DNA of 64,000 nt, taken from Acanthosoma haemorrhoidale. Lineage: Eukaryota; Arthropoda; Insecta; Hemiptera; Acanthosomatidae. Of the stretch, positions 34,001-45,322 are shown piece after piece. The notes beneath the pieces were generated by a model, which was given only the letters and a program-made list of their open reading frames with translations, did no database searches and was not told the origin of the DNA. The position numbers were made by a program, and so were the translations under genes. The stretch is from positions 51,233,239 through 51,297,238 of the forward strand of contig OV884012.1 in NCBI GenBank assembly GCA_930367205.1, read 5' to 3'. Positions within the stretch are counted from its first letter, which is position 1, and each line of letters opens with the position of its first letter.

Positions 34001-34079
34001 AGTCATTATTCGAAGCAAAAGGTAATGTGAAAATGAGATCGGACGAAATAATTACTCCAGTAAGTTTTCTTTTTTCTCC
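31066..34079. other. AT-rich intergenic DNA with one denser patch
   Basis: No gene. The patch at 33225-33460 is of higher complexity, with a self-complementary AGCAGCAGTTCCGCTGCT and several CAGT/ACTG motifs. The rest is AT-rich and featureless. Confidence 0.45.
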
Positions 34080-34164
34080 ATAGACCTCATTAGACGATAA
34101 CAGCTCCACTAGTGCTCATTAGCAGGCCATCAAACTAACCAAGTCTCTACTGATATTTATTAAT

Positions 34165-35043
34165 GATGTTGCCAAATACGATGAGATGGTTTGGTCGTTA
34201 AGTACTGTGGCCTAGTATGACTCATTTGAGCTGAGGAGATATACGCCAATGATCCATCCTGATATCGCTTCATTATTAATTATTTAGAAAGAATAAAGAA
34301 CAACTTTTACACTTTCAAATTTCCAGATAAGGGAGCTTATTGGGTCGTGCTGAATGGACAATATTGAACCCCTAAAGAAGATATTGTCGCAGACCTTGAA
34401 GCCATCGGTTACAAAGTAAGGAAAAAATAGGAGCCTTATTATTTAACTAAGTACCTTTCCCAATGTTTTTCATTGACATATAGCCCGAAACCATTTCTGA
34501 AAACATATTTAAAGTGCTAACAATTTTTCAGACTCCGTAAATAGAAAGCGGACCTTTGTGCAATGTGGTCTATGGTTCTACTATAGGCTTCCATTCAGAT
34601 GCAAATGATGTTGGAGACAGCACATTTCAGGTTACTGTGGTAAGTCAAGATACACGCCACCCCTTATGGAGGTGCTGCCCTGCTGACTACAAGTTGTGCC
34701 AGAACCTGCAAACGTTGAGAAGATATTACCATTGTCAACCACGGACACACTGGGTTCAACCAACAGCTCCGCCGATGAAGCAGCTTTTCCGAATCTGTCA
34801 ACGAAGCAGCCAGCCTGGACACCAGACACCACCTTCACAACAGCAACATCTGAGGAGCCGACAACCACCACTCGGACAATATCGCCGGAAGACTACGTAT
34901 ATCACCATGTACCTGATATACAGGCAGAGGTCTGTCACCAAGCTCACTCTGCAGGCACACCCCTCTAAAAGATCTCATAGCAGATATTCAAAATTTATTC
35001 CAACATTTCCAAACAATAATACACTAATTACAAAAAATAAATA
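34165..35043 (+). pseudogene. Decayed ORF1 (Gag-like) of the ancient Jockey element
   Basis: Several frame shifts and stops. The 162-codon open frame at 34556-35044 is mostly a shadow in the wrong frame. The true remnants are the PRE-like segment before it and the C-terminal segment at 34967-35043, which ends in a stop just before the endonuclease remnant. Confidence 0.55.
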
Positions 35044-35094
35044 ATTTTTTTGCTTAAAATATAGTCTGTAATATGTTTACTGTTTGTTCCATAG

Positions 35095-36310
35095 CAAACA
35101 TACTTTGGAATGCTAATGGACTGCAACAACGAAGAAATTAACTGGACTTACTGTTACATGAACGACAAATTGAGATTGCAGTTATAGCAGAGAATCATTT
35201 AACAAACACTTCACAAATTTTCATTAAGGATTACAAAATACATAGACCAGACCACTAAGACAACAGAGGCCACGGCGGAGCAGCAATCATTACCCGTTCT
35301 ACATTGAAACACTGCCCTCTACCAAATTATTTCCTTGCACAAATTGATGCACAAGCATCAAACATTCGACTTGAACAACAAAACAACATACATTTCATTT
35401 TTTTTCAGTTTACTTCCCCCAAGACAAACTTATATCACTTCGATATACCCACTTCATTTGGTCCCAAATGTTTAGCTAGTGGGGGCTGGGAAGCAAAGAT
35501 CATTCGATGGGGTTGTTGTCTGTGCTCTTCCAGATGATGGATATTTCAAAATGTTGTCTTCAAAGTAAAATTAATCTACATTTCATTCAATTTTTCAAAG
35601 AGGCCATCATCTCACAGAAAACGACCAGATATTCTGTATCTCTTTTTTATTGAGATCATAACGCTACTAACTATTATATTCTTCTGAAATCTGTTCTTTC
35701 CTACCGGTCTAATTTATAGTAAATCAACAACTGACGAGAAATCTGCACTTATTAAGAGACTTTTTAAATAAGAAATTGTTATAGTCTCTAAAGACTCCAA
35801 ACGAATTAGAAAAAACAGTGGACACCTTCATCAATAATCTTAAAAATGCAGCCTTCGTGCCTCAACAGAAATCGAAACTTACACATTTTACAATCATATT
35901 ATCCAATAATGACAAACATGGTAATATATGGAGAGAAACACGAAAACTTCATAAGACAGTGTCATTGTCATTGCAAGTATCATCAAATTCAGACTACGAC
36001 ATTACGGACAAACAGAAAACAGAACGATTTGCTTGCCGATACACTCTGTTTTAAGCCCTATTCTCACCTGACTAATTTTCAACATGAATTTTCATTCAGT
36101 TCTTCAAAATAGTTCATGAAATCAAACGGCTTCCGCAAGGGAAGTCACGTAGTTATGGTTTTATTACGCCTGAACTACTCCATCATTTGCCACAAAAAGC
36201 TTTTGTCCAGCTTAACTCCTTCATACATACAACACGCTTTCCTATTCAATGGAAATTTTCCCTCATCAGAATTATTTTAACACTTGATAATCCTACTGGT
36301 ACTATTTTCT
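35095..36310 (+). pseudogene. Decayed ORF2 (endonuclease and start of RT) of the ancient Jockey element
   Basis: Endonuclease block 1 (LWNANG) is followed, with stops, by a segment equivalent to IAVIAENHLT (the Glu-containing motif 2), then GHGGAAIITRSTLKH, matching AHAGTAVIVHNSISQH in JK-1. The DFN motif region is unrecognisable (about 35480-35540). From 35640 onward only scattered similarity remains until the RT fingers segment at 36175-36300. Non-functional. Confidence 0.6.
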
Positions 36311-36829
36311 TGGTATTGGAAAGATGTTACTTGCTATATGTTACTTATCATAGCTTCTTTCTTATTAGGCGGCATAGCTAACACATCGATATATTAATTT
36401 TCCTAAATTCCATAATATTGTTAGCCATGAAAATTGATAGATTGGGATAAACCTAATTTATTTCTAGAAAACATTGTATTACAATTCGAACGGCGCTGAG
36501 AGGAATAGCATATTTTTGTAATGTTCTAAATAATATTAGCTTACTATTTACCTTTCTTTTCTCGGGAAGTACTTGATAGTCTTATAACTGTATTTTTTCT
36601 TGAAATTTCTCACGAAACGTGTTTCCAAAGCCTTTTAAGTTACTTTTGATGTCATTTCTAGCATCCCCATTTGGTCCTGTGCCGTCTAGTGTGTGACCGC
36701 AACAGAAGACTCCTATTATAGACTACGTGCGGCAAACTACTGACAAAAGAAGAACCCCGCTCAGCGAAGAAACCCTTGGCGAAGAGTGAAAAGCAGCTAA
36801 TTGGAGAAAGATTCACCAGAAAGCCCTTA
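36311..36829. other. AT-rich intergenic DNA, no gene supported
   Basis: No further similarity to RT could be followed after about 36310. Confidence 0.45.
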
Positions 36830-37208
36830 TTTTTGTCAACCGTGAGTCCCCCCTCTCTCAGTTCCTCTTGCCATTAACAAGCTCACACTTTCCTCCCTCG
36901 TTACAACTTGCAATAACAAAATATTGCTCCTTATCAGCTGGACCTTTCCTTTGTCCTCACCCACAGCGGGCGTCTTTTGTTTCTATGAACAAAAATGTAT
37001 TTCTCGACCCTTTGTTAAAAACCGTAACGAGAAACTGAAATACTCCTGCGCAGCCGTGACCTCTTAAAAAAACAAAAGACCCCTAAAAAGATATCTTTAG
37101 CAATATTTTCTGATTAAGTAAAAAGAGGGACAGTTTGGACTTTATGGATCCGCTTATGTGACTTTATCGCTAAACAAATTAGAGACCTTATCTGGCAGTG
37201 AGACAGTT
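36830..37208. other. Dense unique island, candidate regulatory element
   Basis: A non-repetitive block rich in motifs that look like transcription factor sites: TTATCAGCTG (GATA site joined to an E-box, 36931-36940), CCTTTGTC, CTTTGTTAAAAACCG, TTTATGG (Hox posterior type, about 37140) and GATATC. Motifs alone are weak evidence. Confidence 0.25.
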
Positions 37209-37209
37209 T

Positions 37210-37229
37210 TATATATATATATATATATT
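37210..37229. repeat. (TA)n microsatellite
   Basis: Perfect dinucleotide run of about ten units. Confidence 0.95.
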
Positions 37230-37832
<603 letters not shown>

Positions 37833-37873
37833 GACTTTGCTTATGCAGTGGTTGTTGTTACTGTGCGTTATAT

Positions 37874-37913
37874 TCTCTCTCTCTCTCTCAATCAGACAGC
37901 GAGAGAGAGAGAG
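37874..37913. repeat. CT/GA inverted repeat hairpin
   Basis: A CT run (37874-37889) is followed after 11 bases by a GA run (37901-37913), so the two can pair as a long stem. It lies 40 bases from the main CT tract and could also pair with it. Confidence 0.8.
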
Positions 37914-38635
37914 CATAACATACAGATACATAACATTCAACATTCCGTATAAATAGAAAGACGATACACAAATTGATGGTAAAACTTTTCCACCACAAAC
38001 AACATTGGTGTTCAAAGCAGTTTTGTTTTGGGGATGATTGACATGAATGGACCTTTAGAGAGCTGATTTATTTTTATGCTATCAAAATCAGTAACAACTT
38101 TGGGATCATAGAAGGTATTTGTGCCCCAAGGTAAACATGCTGTAGCCATCTATCACATTTGACAAATCTTCATTAATCCATTTCATTTTTTTCTGTCACC
38201 TCCCATCGTGACTGACAGCAGTGCCATCGGTCAGTTGAAAACCTACCCCGGTAAATATTTTGCTTCCATTGCTACGAGGTAATTCCTCGCGTAAAAGGAA
38301 CTATTTCTTTTCACAACGAAGCTACAAACTTCAGTAAGGTGGCACCCTAATACATATCATATAGAATAAAAGCGTAAGACTTAATTAAGGCTGCTATAAA
38401 AACGTTCTAAGTAAACACATTTATTTCATTGATTGCTTTAGTCTGTGCATTGTCATTCCTTGCACTTGGCTGTTTAATAGAATGGGAGCAATTACTGCAA
38501 GTTCTATTTCATCTCTTCTAACTCAGATGTCTTTAAGGACTTGAGCCTTAGAACTAGAGGGTTGAGCTTTACCTCTCTAGTACTGCTCTAAGGATACTTT
38601 AGTAACACTAACCACTGTCCGATGTGACTGTTCAA
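37914..38635. other. AT-rich intergenic DNA, no gene supported
   Basis: No gene or shared repeat recognised. Confidence 0.5.
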
Positions 38636-38706
38636 GGTTGTTTTTTTTTCTAAGCTCTCTAGAATTTTATGATGAGGGAGAAATATAAAATGTTCTGTTC
38701 AAGGAA
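38636..38706 (-). mobile_element. JK-3-like 3' tail (shortest copy)
   Basis: On the minus strand this ~60-base fragment shows ATTTTATATTTCTCCCTCA, then AAATTCTAGAGAGCTTAG and an A tract (T9 at 38641-38649 on plus). It matches the 5580-5660 copy. The 5' truncation is extreme. Confidence 0.65.
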
Positions 38707-40336
38707 TAAGAAATATTCGTTATATTCATTATGTACCAACTGATTCTGTGGCATTTTCAAGAATAATTATTATTGATAATCAATATAAATTGATAAGGTT
38801 TCAGAATACGTAGTACAAAATAAAACAACAAAGTAAAATATGAAACTAAAAAGTAAAAATTAAAATTATATATAAAGAACGAAAAATACGAACATGTACA
38901 GCTGTTTTTGGGCTCGTGCATGACTGTTTGAGGATGTTGCAAATAAAAAATCATTGAAGCGAAGGGTAAGGTTTGACAACAGCTTGCTTTCTTTCTTTTA
39001 GTTTTTTGATACTACTGTCTTCATCTATCTCAAGTATTTTCACTTTTCAGACAGGTTTTCATAAAAGGATGTTGCTTTTCAGAAAGTTGCGCAGAAGAAC
39101 CTTGAATTCCTACTTTCTGAAAATACCGGGGAGTAAAAAGGAAACGTAGTATATCTAAATTTCTTTATTTCTCGTTGGCAATTAGATTTTTTCTTTTAGT
39201 TAACCTATCGACAATCGATGCTTGGACACCGGGATGTTTGGTTCGTCGTTCTCTCTTTCTTTTTATCATGTATAAAGTAGTTTTTATAAACATTTTTCTG
39301 TTTTTTGCCAGTAATAATCAATAGCAGTTTTTCCACGATAAAAATATTCTTTTTTCTTCTTCTTATTTTAGTTTCAGCTTGAAAGTGTCGATTACCTTTC
39401 TCGCATGTTTTATAAAATAATTTTAAGTAGTGGTCCTAATCATTATATAACTTTAAACAGCTCGAATCTTATACGTTGATAACTTTAGTAAAACAAACCC
39501 CCAAACAAATGGCCATTATCCTTTCCGTAATATATTCTACAAGTTTTAATAGTAATTTATTGATTTTTTTCGTTTCAATTCAAACCGTGACGAGTGAAAT
39601 TTCAGGTTTATTTTTGGGTTAGTGTTGTGTCATAAGGACCTTCATGCAGTTGGGCAGGACTAACAAAGATTTGCATCCGTCCTTGTTCTCGGTAGTGAAC
39701 TGTGGCTTGAATACAGTAGAACTAATCGTCAGTTGGGGACTATCGGCAATGGGACTAGGTGTAAGAGTTAGTAATGGTATATGGAGTTAACAACAGTACA
39801 GGGAGTAGGCCTGAATTTGATTCACTGCTCCGTGGGGGTCTCATTACTCCTGATTTAGTGAAAGAGGGCGCGGTCCAATTAGGTTTCTGCTTCGAGTCTT
39901 AGCTCATTTCTTCAATAACCATATCATGTAACTCCCATTACTTTCTCTTCAGCCGCTTCGGGTCTTCTTATAATCCCCAGTGAGTGTCTCCGTCAGAGAA
40001 TACCAAATGATGCTCTTTAGAAAATAGTTCAAAATAATTGCTCATTAATTAACGATTGCTTTGTTTATAAGTCAGGTACAGTGATGAAACCATAAACTCC
40101 AACGTAAAACAACTGGAAAAAAGAATAAGTTGAAAAATAACTTGACAAGGATACACGCACAAAAAATTGTCTATTAAATATGCTAAATATAGTTTGTTTA
40201 CAGAAGGATGATTTAGGAGGTTAAAGTTGCATTGGCTCCCAGATTCCAAGCTATAGCCTGTTGTCTTGCCAGGCACTTTACAAAGGCCACCAAGCTCCAT
40301 GAGGGTCTCAACACCAGTGATGTTATCCGTACCACA
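38707..40336. other. AT-rich intergenic DNA, no gene supported
   Basis: Slightly GC-richer at 39640-39990 without an identifiable frame or repeat. Confidence 0.45.
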
Positions 40337-40453
40337 GGCGCTAGTTTTACCATTACCGCAAAGCTCTCCGGGCTTGCGGGTTAGTATAACCGTAGTACGT
40401 GACCAATACCTAGATAACTACAGCACCATTTCATGAATATAATAAACAGTTTC
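40337..40453 (+). repeat. Dispersed repeat, copy 2 (pair with 18393-18507)
   Basis: Same strand and same order of blocks as the 18.4 kb copy: GGCTTGCGGG, TAGTATAACCGTAG, ACGTGACCAATACC, TCATGAATATA, AAACAGTT. TAGTATAACCG again fits an A-box. No terminal inverted repeat or poly(A) is seen. Confidence 0.65.
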
Positions 40454-40909
40454 CAAGCTATCCTTCAACAATCGGCTATGATAAATGGCCGCCACATGCT
40501 GTGCATATTGTGCTACAATAAATACTGTTAATATTAGGAAATATGACACAGCAAACACAGTTTTAATATAGCACATAAAACAGTTTGCTTTGCCACATTA
40601 TCGAATAAATAAAACCAAAATAATCATACTCTCCTATTAGGTGGCAAGCTACATCATTTTTGAACAAAAATGTTACATAAAAATACATTTGGTTATTGAC
40701 GGTACAGTATACATACAGTCCCACGGACAATATAAATGTATAAGTATATTATGTAAACATGTTAAACAATAAAATACATAAACAAGTATATATTCTTTGT
40801 TATTACAGGTAAAACAAAATCAAAAGTTAGAAAGAAAAGAAAAAAACTCAAGTGAATGTAGTGACTTAATTAACGAGCTGGTTTTATGAATATTACGAAA
40901 AGATGTAAC
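40454..40909. other. AT-rich intergenic DNA, no gene supported
   Basis: No gene or shared repeat recognised. Confidence 0.5.
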
Positions 40910-41420
40910 CTTCCCTTCTAGGGAAGCTGAATCGATGTCATCTCACACCTTTCATCACGTTCAATCAACTCTTGCTACTGTGGCAAGACACGTGCCCTCA
41001 AGGTTGAGCGACACTAGAGAAAAGCTTAAGCAGTAATTAAAAAGCTGGCAGATGGGAAGGAGAGTTATAAGTAACGGGCGCTTGGAGCGGGAGAGATGGC
41101 TGTTTGCGCCAGCGAGGGCTGGGACGTGACCCGACCCCGCCTGTAATTGCCAGCCGTAGGATTAAAACTCACCCTCCACCCCCCTCCCTCCTCCACTTCT
41201 GAACAGAAACCGAAAAGCTACCGACACTCGGGCTCAAAATTAAACCCTTAAGCCGCTTCCCCAGACGCCTCAGCTCACCTCAAACCACAGTCTCTTCTAT
41301 CGTTCATTTCTCTCGGCCCGTCTTCGTTGGCCATCAGCTGTCATTAGAAATTTCGCCGCAATGAGAGTTCCGTGAACTTCTTCACTTGCAGGTTCGTCTG
41401 ATGTTATCAAATGAAGGATC
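40910..41420. other. Large GC-richer unique island, candidate regulatory element
   Basis: About 500 bases, the largest GC-rich unique block outside retroelements. It includes a T-box-type TCACACCT (about 40940), a CACGTG E-box in GACACGTGCC (about 40989), CAGATG, CAGCTG (about 41337) and paired AATTA/AATTG sites. Pyrimidine-rich CCACCCCCCTCCCTCCTCC near 41176-41195. No open frame with a domain. Confidence 0.28.
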
Positions 41421-41637
41421 AGACTGTTTGGCCATGTTAGTAGGTAAAACTGCTTAGCCAAAAATCCACCAGGCTTGAAGATAAATGAGTGTTTAGGAAA
41501 AAATTACTTCATCATATTAGAGCGTGTCTGTGGCCTAATTTTTGGTAGGAGCCAAAAAAAATTATAAATAGTTAAATTATGCATTTAACTAAACCTTTTC
41601 AAATTTGGCAAAATAATAATAAGTTACTTTCCTATAG

Positions 41638-41640
<3 letters not shown>

Positions 41641-41691
<51 letters not shown>
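41641..41691. repeat. (TA)n microsatellite, ~25 units
   Basis: Perfect dinucleotide run. Confidence 0.97.
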
Positions 41692-41694
<3 letters not shown>

Positions 41695-42485
41695 GAATTT
41701 AGTGGTACGTCTTTAATGCTCACAGGCACCAAGTATAAGTTAAAATGTTAAGTGCGCTTCCTTTTAAAAAATGGAAAATCAGAGAAAAGCAGGCTTCATA
41801 AAAGATATCGACCAATCATTTTAAATGTTGAATTTATTTTTCTTCGTATCATTATTATATTCTACCTATTACAAATATTGTTCAATATAGCTATGAAATT
41901 TCAGTTTCGTTTTGAAATTACTAACCCGAGGGGTCAGAGAATTACTAGTCTCTTATTATTATGTCGTTTTAAGTGATTTAGCAAATTCCGATACGAAAAT
42001 AAATTAAGGTATGTAGGAGAGGAATGTAACAATAAAATCATATACCTCTTAAGATCACATTTCGTGCATGTGAGCTATGGAAGTATTCTCTCTCCCGGGG
42101 GCATTTTTCAACGTCTAATACAGTACATTCATATAGAAATCTCGTAAAACAAAAATCTTTTTAATTACAGCCAAGTCAAGTATACGAGTTATTAAACAAG
42201 GTGTTTTATGTTACATATGGAGCCACTTCAACATATATAAGAAAGATTTTTGGGGTAGGTAATGCTTAGCAGTAATCTTGCTTGGGTTAGGGTCATTTTT
42301 TTAAGGAATTTTTGAAATTAAGGAAATATAATCCCTGATAGTGATAATTTTAAGGAGGGTGCTGGGATGTGTTTATCTAAAAGGTTTATCTGCCCCCTCT
42401 CCCCCCCCCTTTCAACTCCGTTATTCTAGATAAGTTTTATTATGACTTTGACGTTTGAGCTATTTTGGTGTTCTAATGTGAGGAT

Positions 42486-43162
42486 TTCCTGTTGAGCAGG
42501 AATTCCTGTTGGAATTTCGCTTTAATATCTATAATTATGTTTCCTGTTGAGCAGTCTACACAGTTATCAAAACGGTCTGTTCAACCTCATACGTGGAGAC
42601 GGTTTCCTACGCAAAGTTTGTGATATTCTGCTTGAAACATAGTGTTATTATCCCACTTTATATTATATATTATATTATATATTATATTATAATATTGTTT
42701 CAGCTCACAAGAAAATTCTTGACAAACTTAAAAAAATTAACCTTGATTACTTTCGATTACTTTTTAATACTATCAAATAGAATTTCTATGTTGGTTTGAG
42801 GGTAGAACTACTAATCTAAAATAACGATATCCAGCGAAATATTAGCGATTTTCCTGAACTTTAGACGTTTAATACAAAAAAATCAACAGTGACATGAACG
42901 CTTATGTCTATATCTATCAAAGCTATCATCAGGTGAAAGTAATGAAAAATAAGATTATATAAAGAAATTCTTGAGCAAAATGAGTATTTTTAATTATTCC
43001 TGCAGAATGACTACATTTTTAATTACTGTGTTGTAAAATCTAGCCTTCCTGCTATGTGATCATAATGGTTCAAACTATCGACATTGATATCCTTTTATTA
43101 TGTGGTATAAAGCGGTTTAGTCCAATCCCTAGGAATTTCACCTTAATATCTATAATACTGTT
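42486..43162 (+). repeat. Short direct repeats around 42.5 and 43.1 kb
   Basis: TTTCCTGTTGAGCAG occurs at about 42486-42500 and again at 42540-42554. The 32-base segment between them starting GGAATTTCGCTTTAATATCT recurs at about 43132-43163 with about five differences (GGAATTTCACCTTAATATCT). Family unknown; local duplication is possible. Confidence 0.5.
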
Positions 43163-43163
43163 T

Positions 43164-45249
43164 TCTCGTTCTTAAATGACAAGTTTCTTTTTAAACGAGA
43201 TTAATTTAATTTTAATATTTAAAAGGCAGTAAAATGGAGCCATTTTCATTATTAGATGTTGAGTATTAAAGTGTCTCAATCGTATTTAGAGATGTTTCAA
43301 TTTGAGACTCCATGATTCCTTGCTTATAGTGGTTAGTTGCTTAGACAATATTTATTTTGTTTATACCCTCACACCCAAGGATATCAAATTGCGAACTGAA
43401 ACAAATCTTAATATTTAAGAAGGATTGCAATTATCGGTAAAATCATTCAATATTACTTCCCAGATCCTTGCTAAGAGCCATTAAAAAATCATGAACCAAC
43501 TCTTGACATACGTCATGTATCGGGAAAATTTTTTTCTTTCGACTCCAGGAAGTTGGTTTCTCTCAGTCTGATTTCAGGGGAGGAGCACAGGTGCAACACA
43601 ACACCTGAGAGCTTTCATCCGGATTATTCCTAACTTTTGACAAAGATTGTCAAATTGCTGAAGAAAGTTTTTTATCTTTTCTCTTAAGGCGCAAACATGG
43701 CTTTTGCTCGATTAAATTAATTTTGATTTATATAATATATATTTATAGTATGTAATCCCACTATTTCATTAATTATTAGCCAAAAAAGAAAGGCAGTGGT
43801 CGGGACCGGGAGTCTAGCTAAATAAAGGTATTTGATTTTGGTCGAGCTAATCGGAAAGGGGTGCATTAGTGAAAGAGCCACCGGCCGTACATCAAGTGAT
43901 GTGGTTCGGCTTCCGGAATTATCACTAGATTTTTTCTGTGGATAATGATAAATAAAACAGTTGGGTCAATACTACAACTAATTATTATTAATATAAAGTC
44001 ACTACATTTAACATTAGTTGCATATGATGGCGTAAGCAGGCAAACTCTTGAAAAAGTTAACCAAAGGCCGTACTGCGCCTGGTGCAAGGTCCTGCGAGGC
44101 TGGTAGGCAAGAGTTGAAAGTTGAATAGTTGAACGTACTTGACATTATCTTGATTAGTACTTGGAGAGTTTTGATTTCAAACTTTGACCTTGTATTTATT
44201 TTTTTTTTGGGCTAATAACAAGTGTAGTATAATATATATTGGAAAAGCTGTTTGATTAATTAGTGATTCTTGAATAAAAATCAGTTATTTTTGTTGCTCG
44301 CCATTCTTAGTTCGAAGTTTCTGAGATTGTTAGAAGAAAGTACACCAGCTCAAAGAACCTCTAAGCAAACAATTTTACAATACCCTTGCCCCTTATAGCA
44401 GTTCATCTGACAATTAAGACCTGAAACAGCCAAAAATGAAGCATCGAAAATTGTTAATCAGTATTAGAGAAGATAATTTGTAATGGTATGACGTAAGGAT
44501 AGGCGGGTCTCGACATAGTATAATAGTTGGATATTTAAAATTTTTAATTGCAATAAGTGCTGACACAGTAAGAATATTTCTAGTTTATTCCAAATTATAA
44601 GTATTTAATGCATTCTATTATCTGCTATGCTGACTGATAACTGAAAAGTAAACTTTACTATCGTATTATTGGGAACGTTCCTTTAATATATTTCTGTGCT
44701 CATAATTATTAAATGATTGAGTATATAAAAGGCTTTATGTAAGTAGGTCATTAGAAACATTTGTATTGAAATTAGATTATTGTAGTTTTCATGTTGTGGA
44801 GGTCCTATATACTATTTCAAGTCCAACCGCTCTTTCAGAGCAAACATTTTAGCCTACGGTCAAGTCTGAAGAGGGATCAAACATTTTAGCAGCTTTACGT
44901 TTCTAATAATGATAAAACCTCCGAGTTGATTATTGACATAATATCTGACAATAGAAAATAAAAGTGTAGGAAGGAAGTAGAAATGACTTGTCGCTCTCGA
45001 ATATAAAGCTGAGATGAGGAATCGAAAGCAAGAAGTTGAAAGAACCTGATTGTGAATCGGGCACCCATGGAGTAGGGAGAGGGGTTTAGGAAATAAGCAC
45101 TCCGCTCCCCGCTCCACGATTTCACCGAGAAAAGTTGATTTCCTATCAAAATAGGGTTTCCCACTACATCCAGGTTCTGACAGAGCCATCGGGGCTCCGG
45201 TTGGCTCACAGCCTTGTGGGGAATGGAATTGTTTGCGATCGTTGGCAGC

Positions 45250-45255
<6 letters not shown>
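43164..45255. other. Intergenic DNA, no gene supported
   Basis: Mostly AT-rich. The segment 45050-45255 is GC-richer and unique. A TATATAAAAG box at 44722-44731 with TCATTAG ~28 bases downstream is a weak promoter-like pair with no convincing ORF. Confidence 0.4.

Positions 45256-45322
<67 letters not shown>
45256..45322 (-). repeat. 67-base pure T tract (poly(A) on minus strand)
   Basis: An uninterrupted T67 run. On the minus strand it follows GTATAACTTCATGGGGTTTAG, so it could be the poly(A) of a recent minus-strand retroposed sequence whose body is at 45323 and above. I cannot recognise that body. Frames encoding poly-Lys or poly-Phe here are artefacts. Confidence 0.9.

Larger units (their letters stand above)
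34080..36310 (+). mobile_element. Ancient Jockey-type element, heavily decayed, ORF1 to early RT
   Basis: Reading across stops and frame changes on the plus strand, the order of Jockey parts is preserved. ORF1 N-terminal region begins about 34165 (IFINDVAKYDEMV), then the PRE-like segment (EDIVADLEAIGYKVRKK near 34375-34430). ORF1's C-terminal leucine/phenylalanine-rich end (LKDLIADIQNLFQHF) is near 34967-35010. Next come the endonuclease start (LWNANGLQQRR near 35112) and then AENHLTNTSQIFIKDYKIHR. Last is an RT fingers segment (LLHHLPQKAFVQLNSFIH, about 36175-36235) matching LKQLPPKAIIFLTYIHNCI in JK-1. The remainder of RT and the 3' UTR are absent. No zinc knuckle survives. Many lesions mean it is much older than JK-1. 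Confidence 0.75.

Noticed and set aside
34556..35044. 162-residue open frame as a gene
   Set aside because: It overlaps the decayed Jockey ORF1 in a wrong frame; motifs are in neighbouring frames.
44722..44760. TATATAAAAG plus TCATTAG as a promoter
   Set aside because: No supporting UTR or ORF; similar TATA-like strings are frequent in this AT-rich sequence.
44895..45209. Resemblance of a minus frame (GNPILIGNQLFSVKSW) to the C-terminal part of trypsin-like serine proteases
   Set aside because: The catalytic GDSGG box is absent, the upstream catalytic regions are missing and the match is too short; likely chance.
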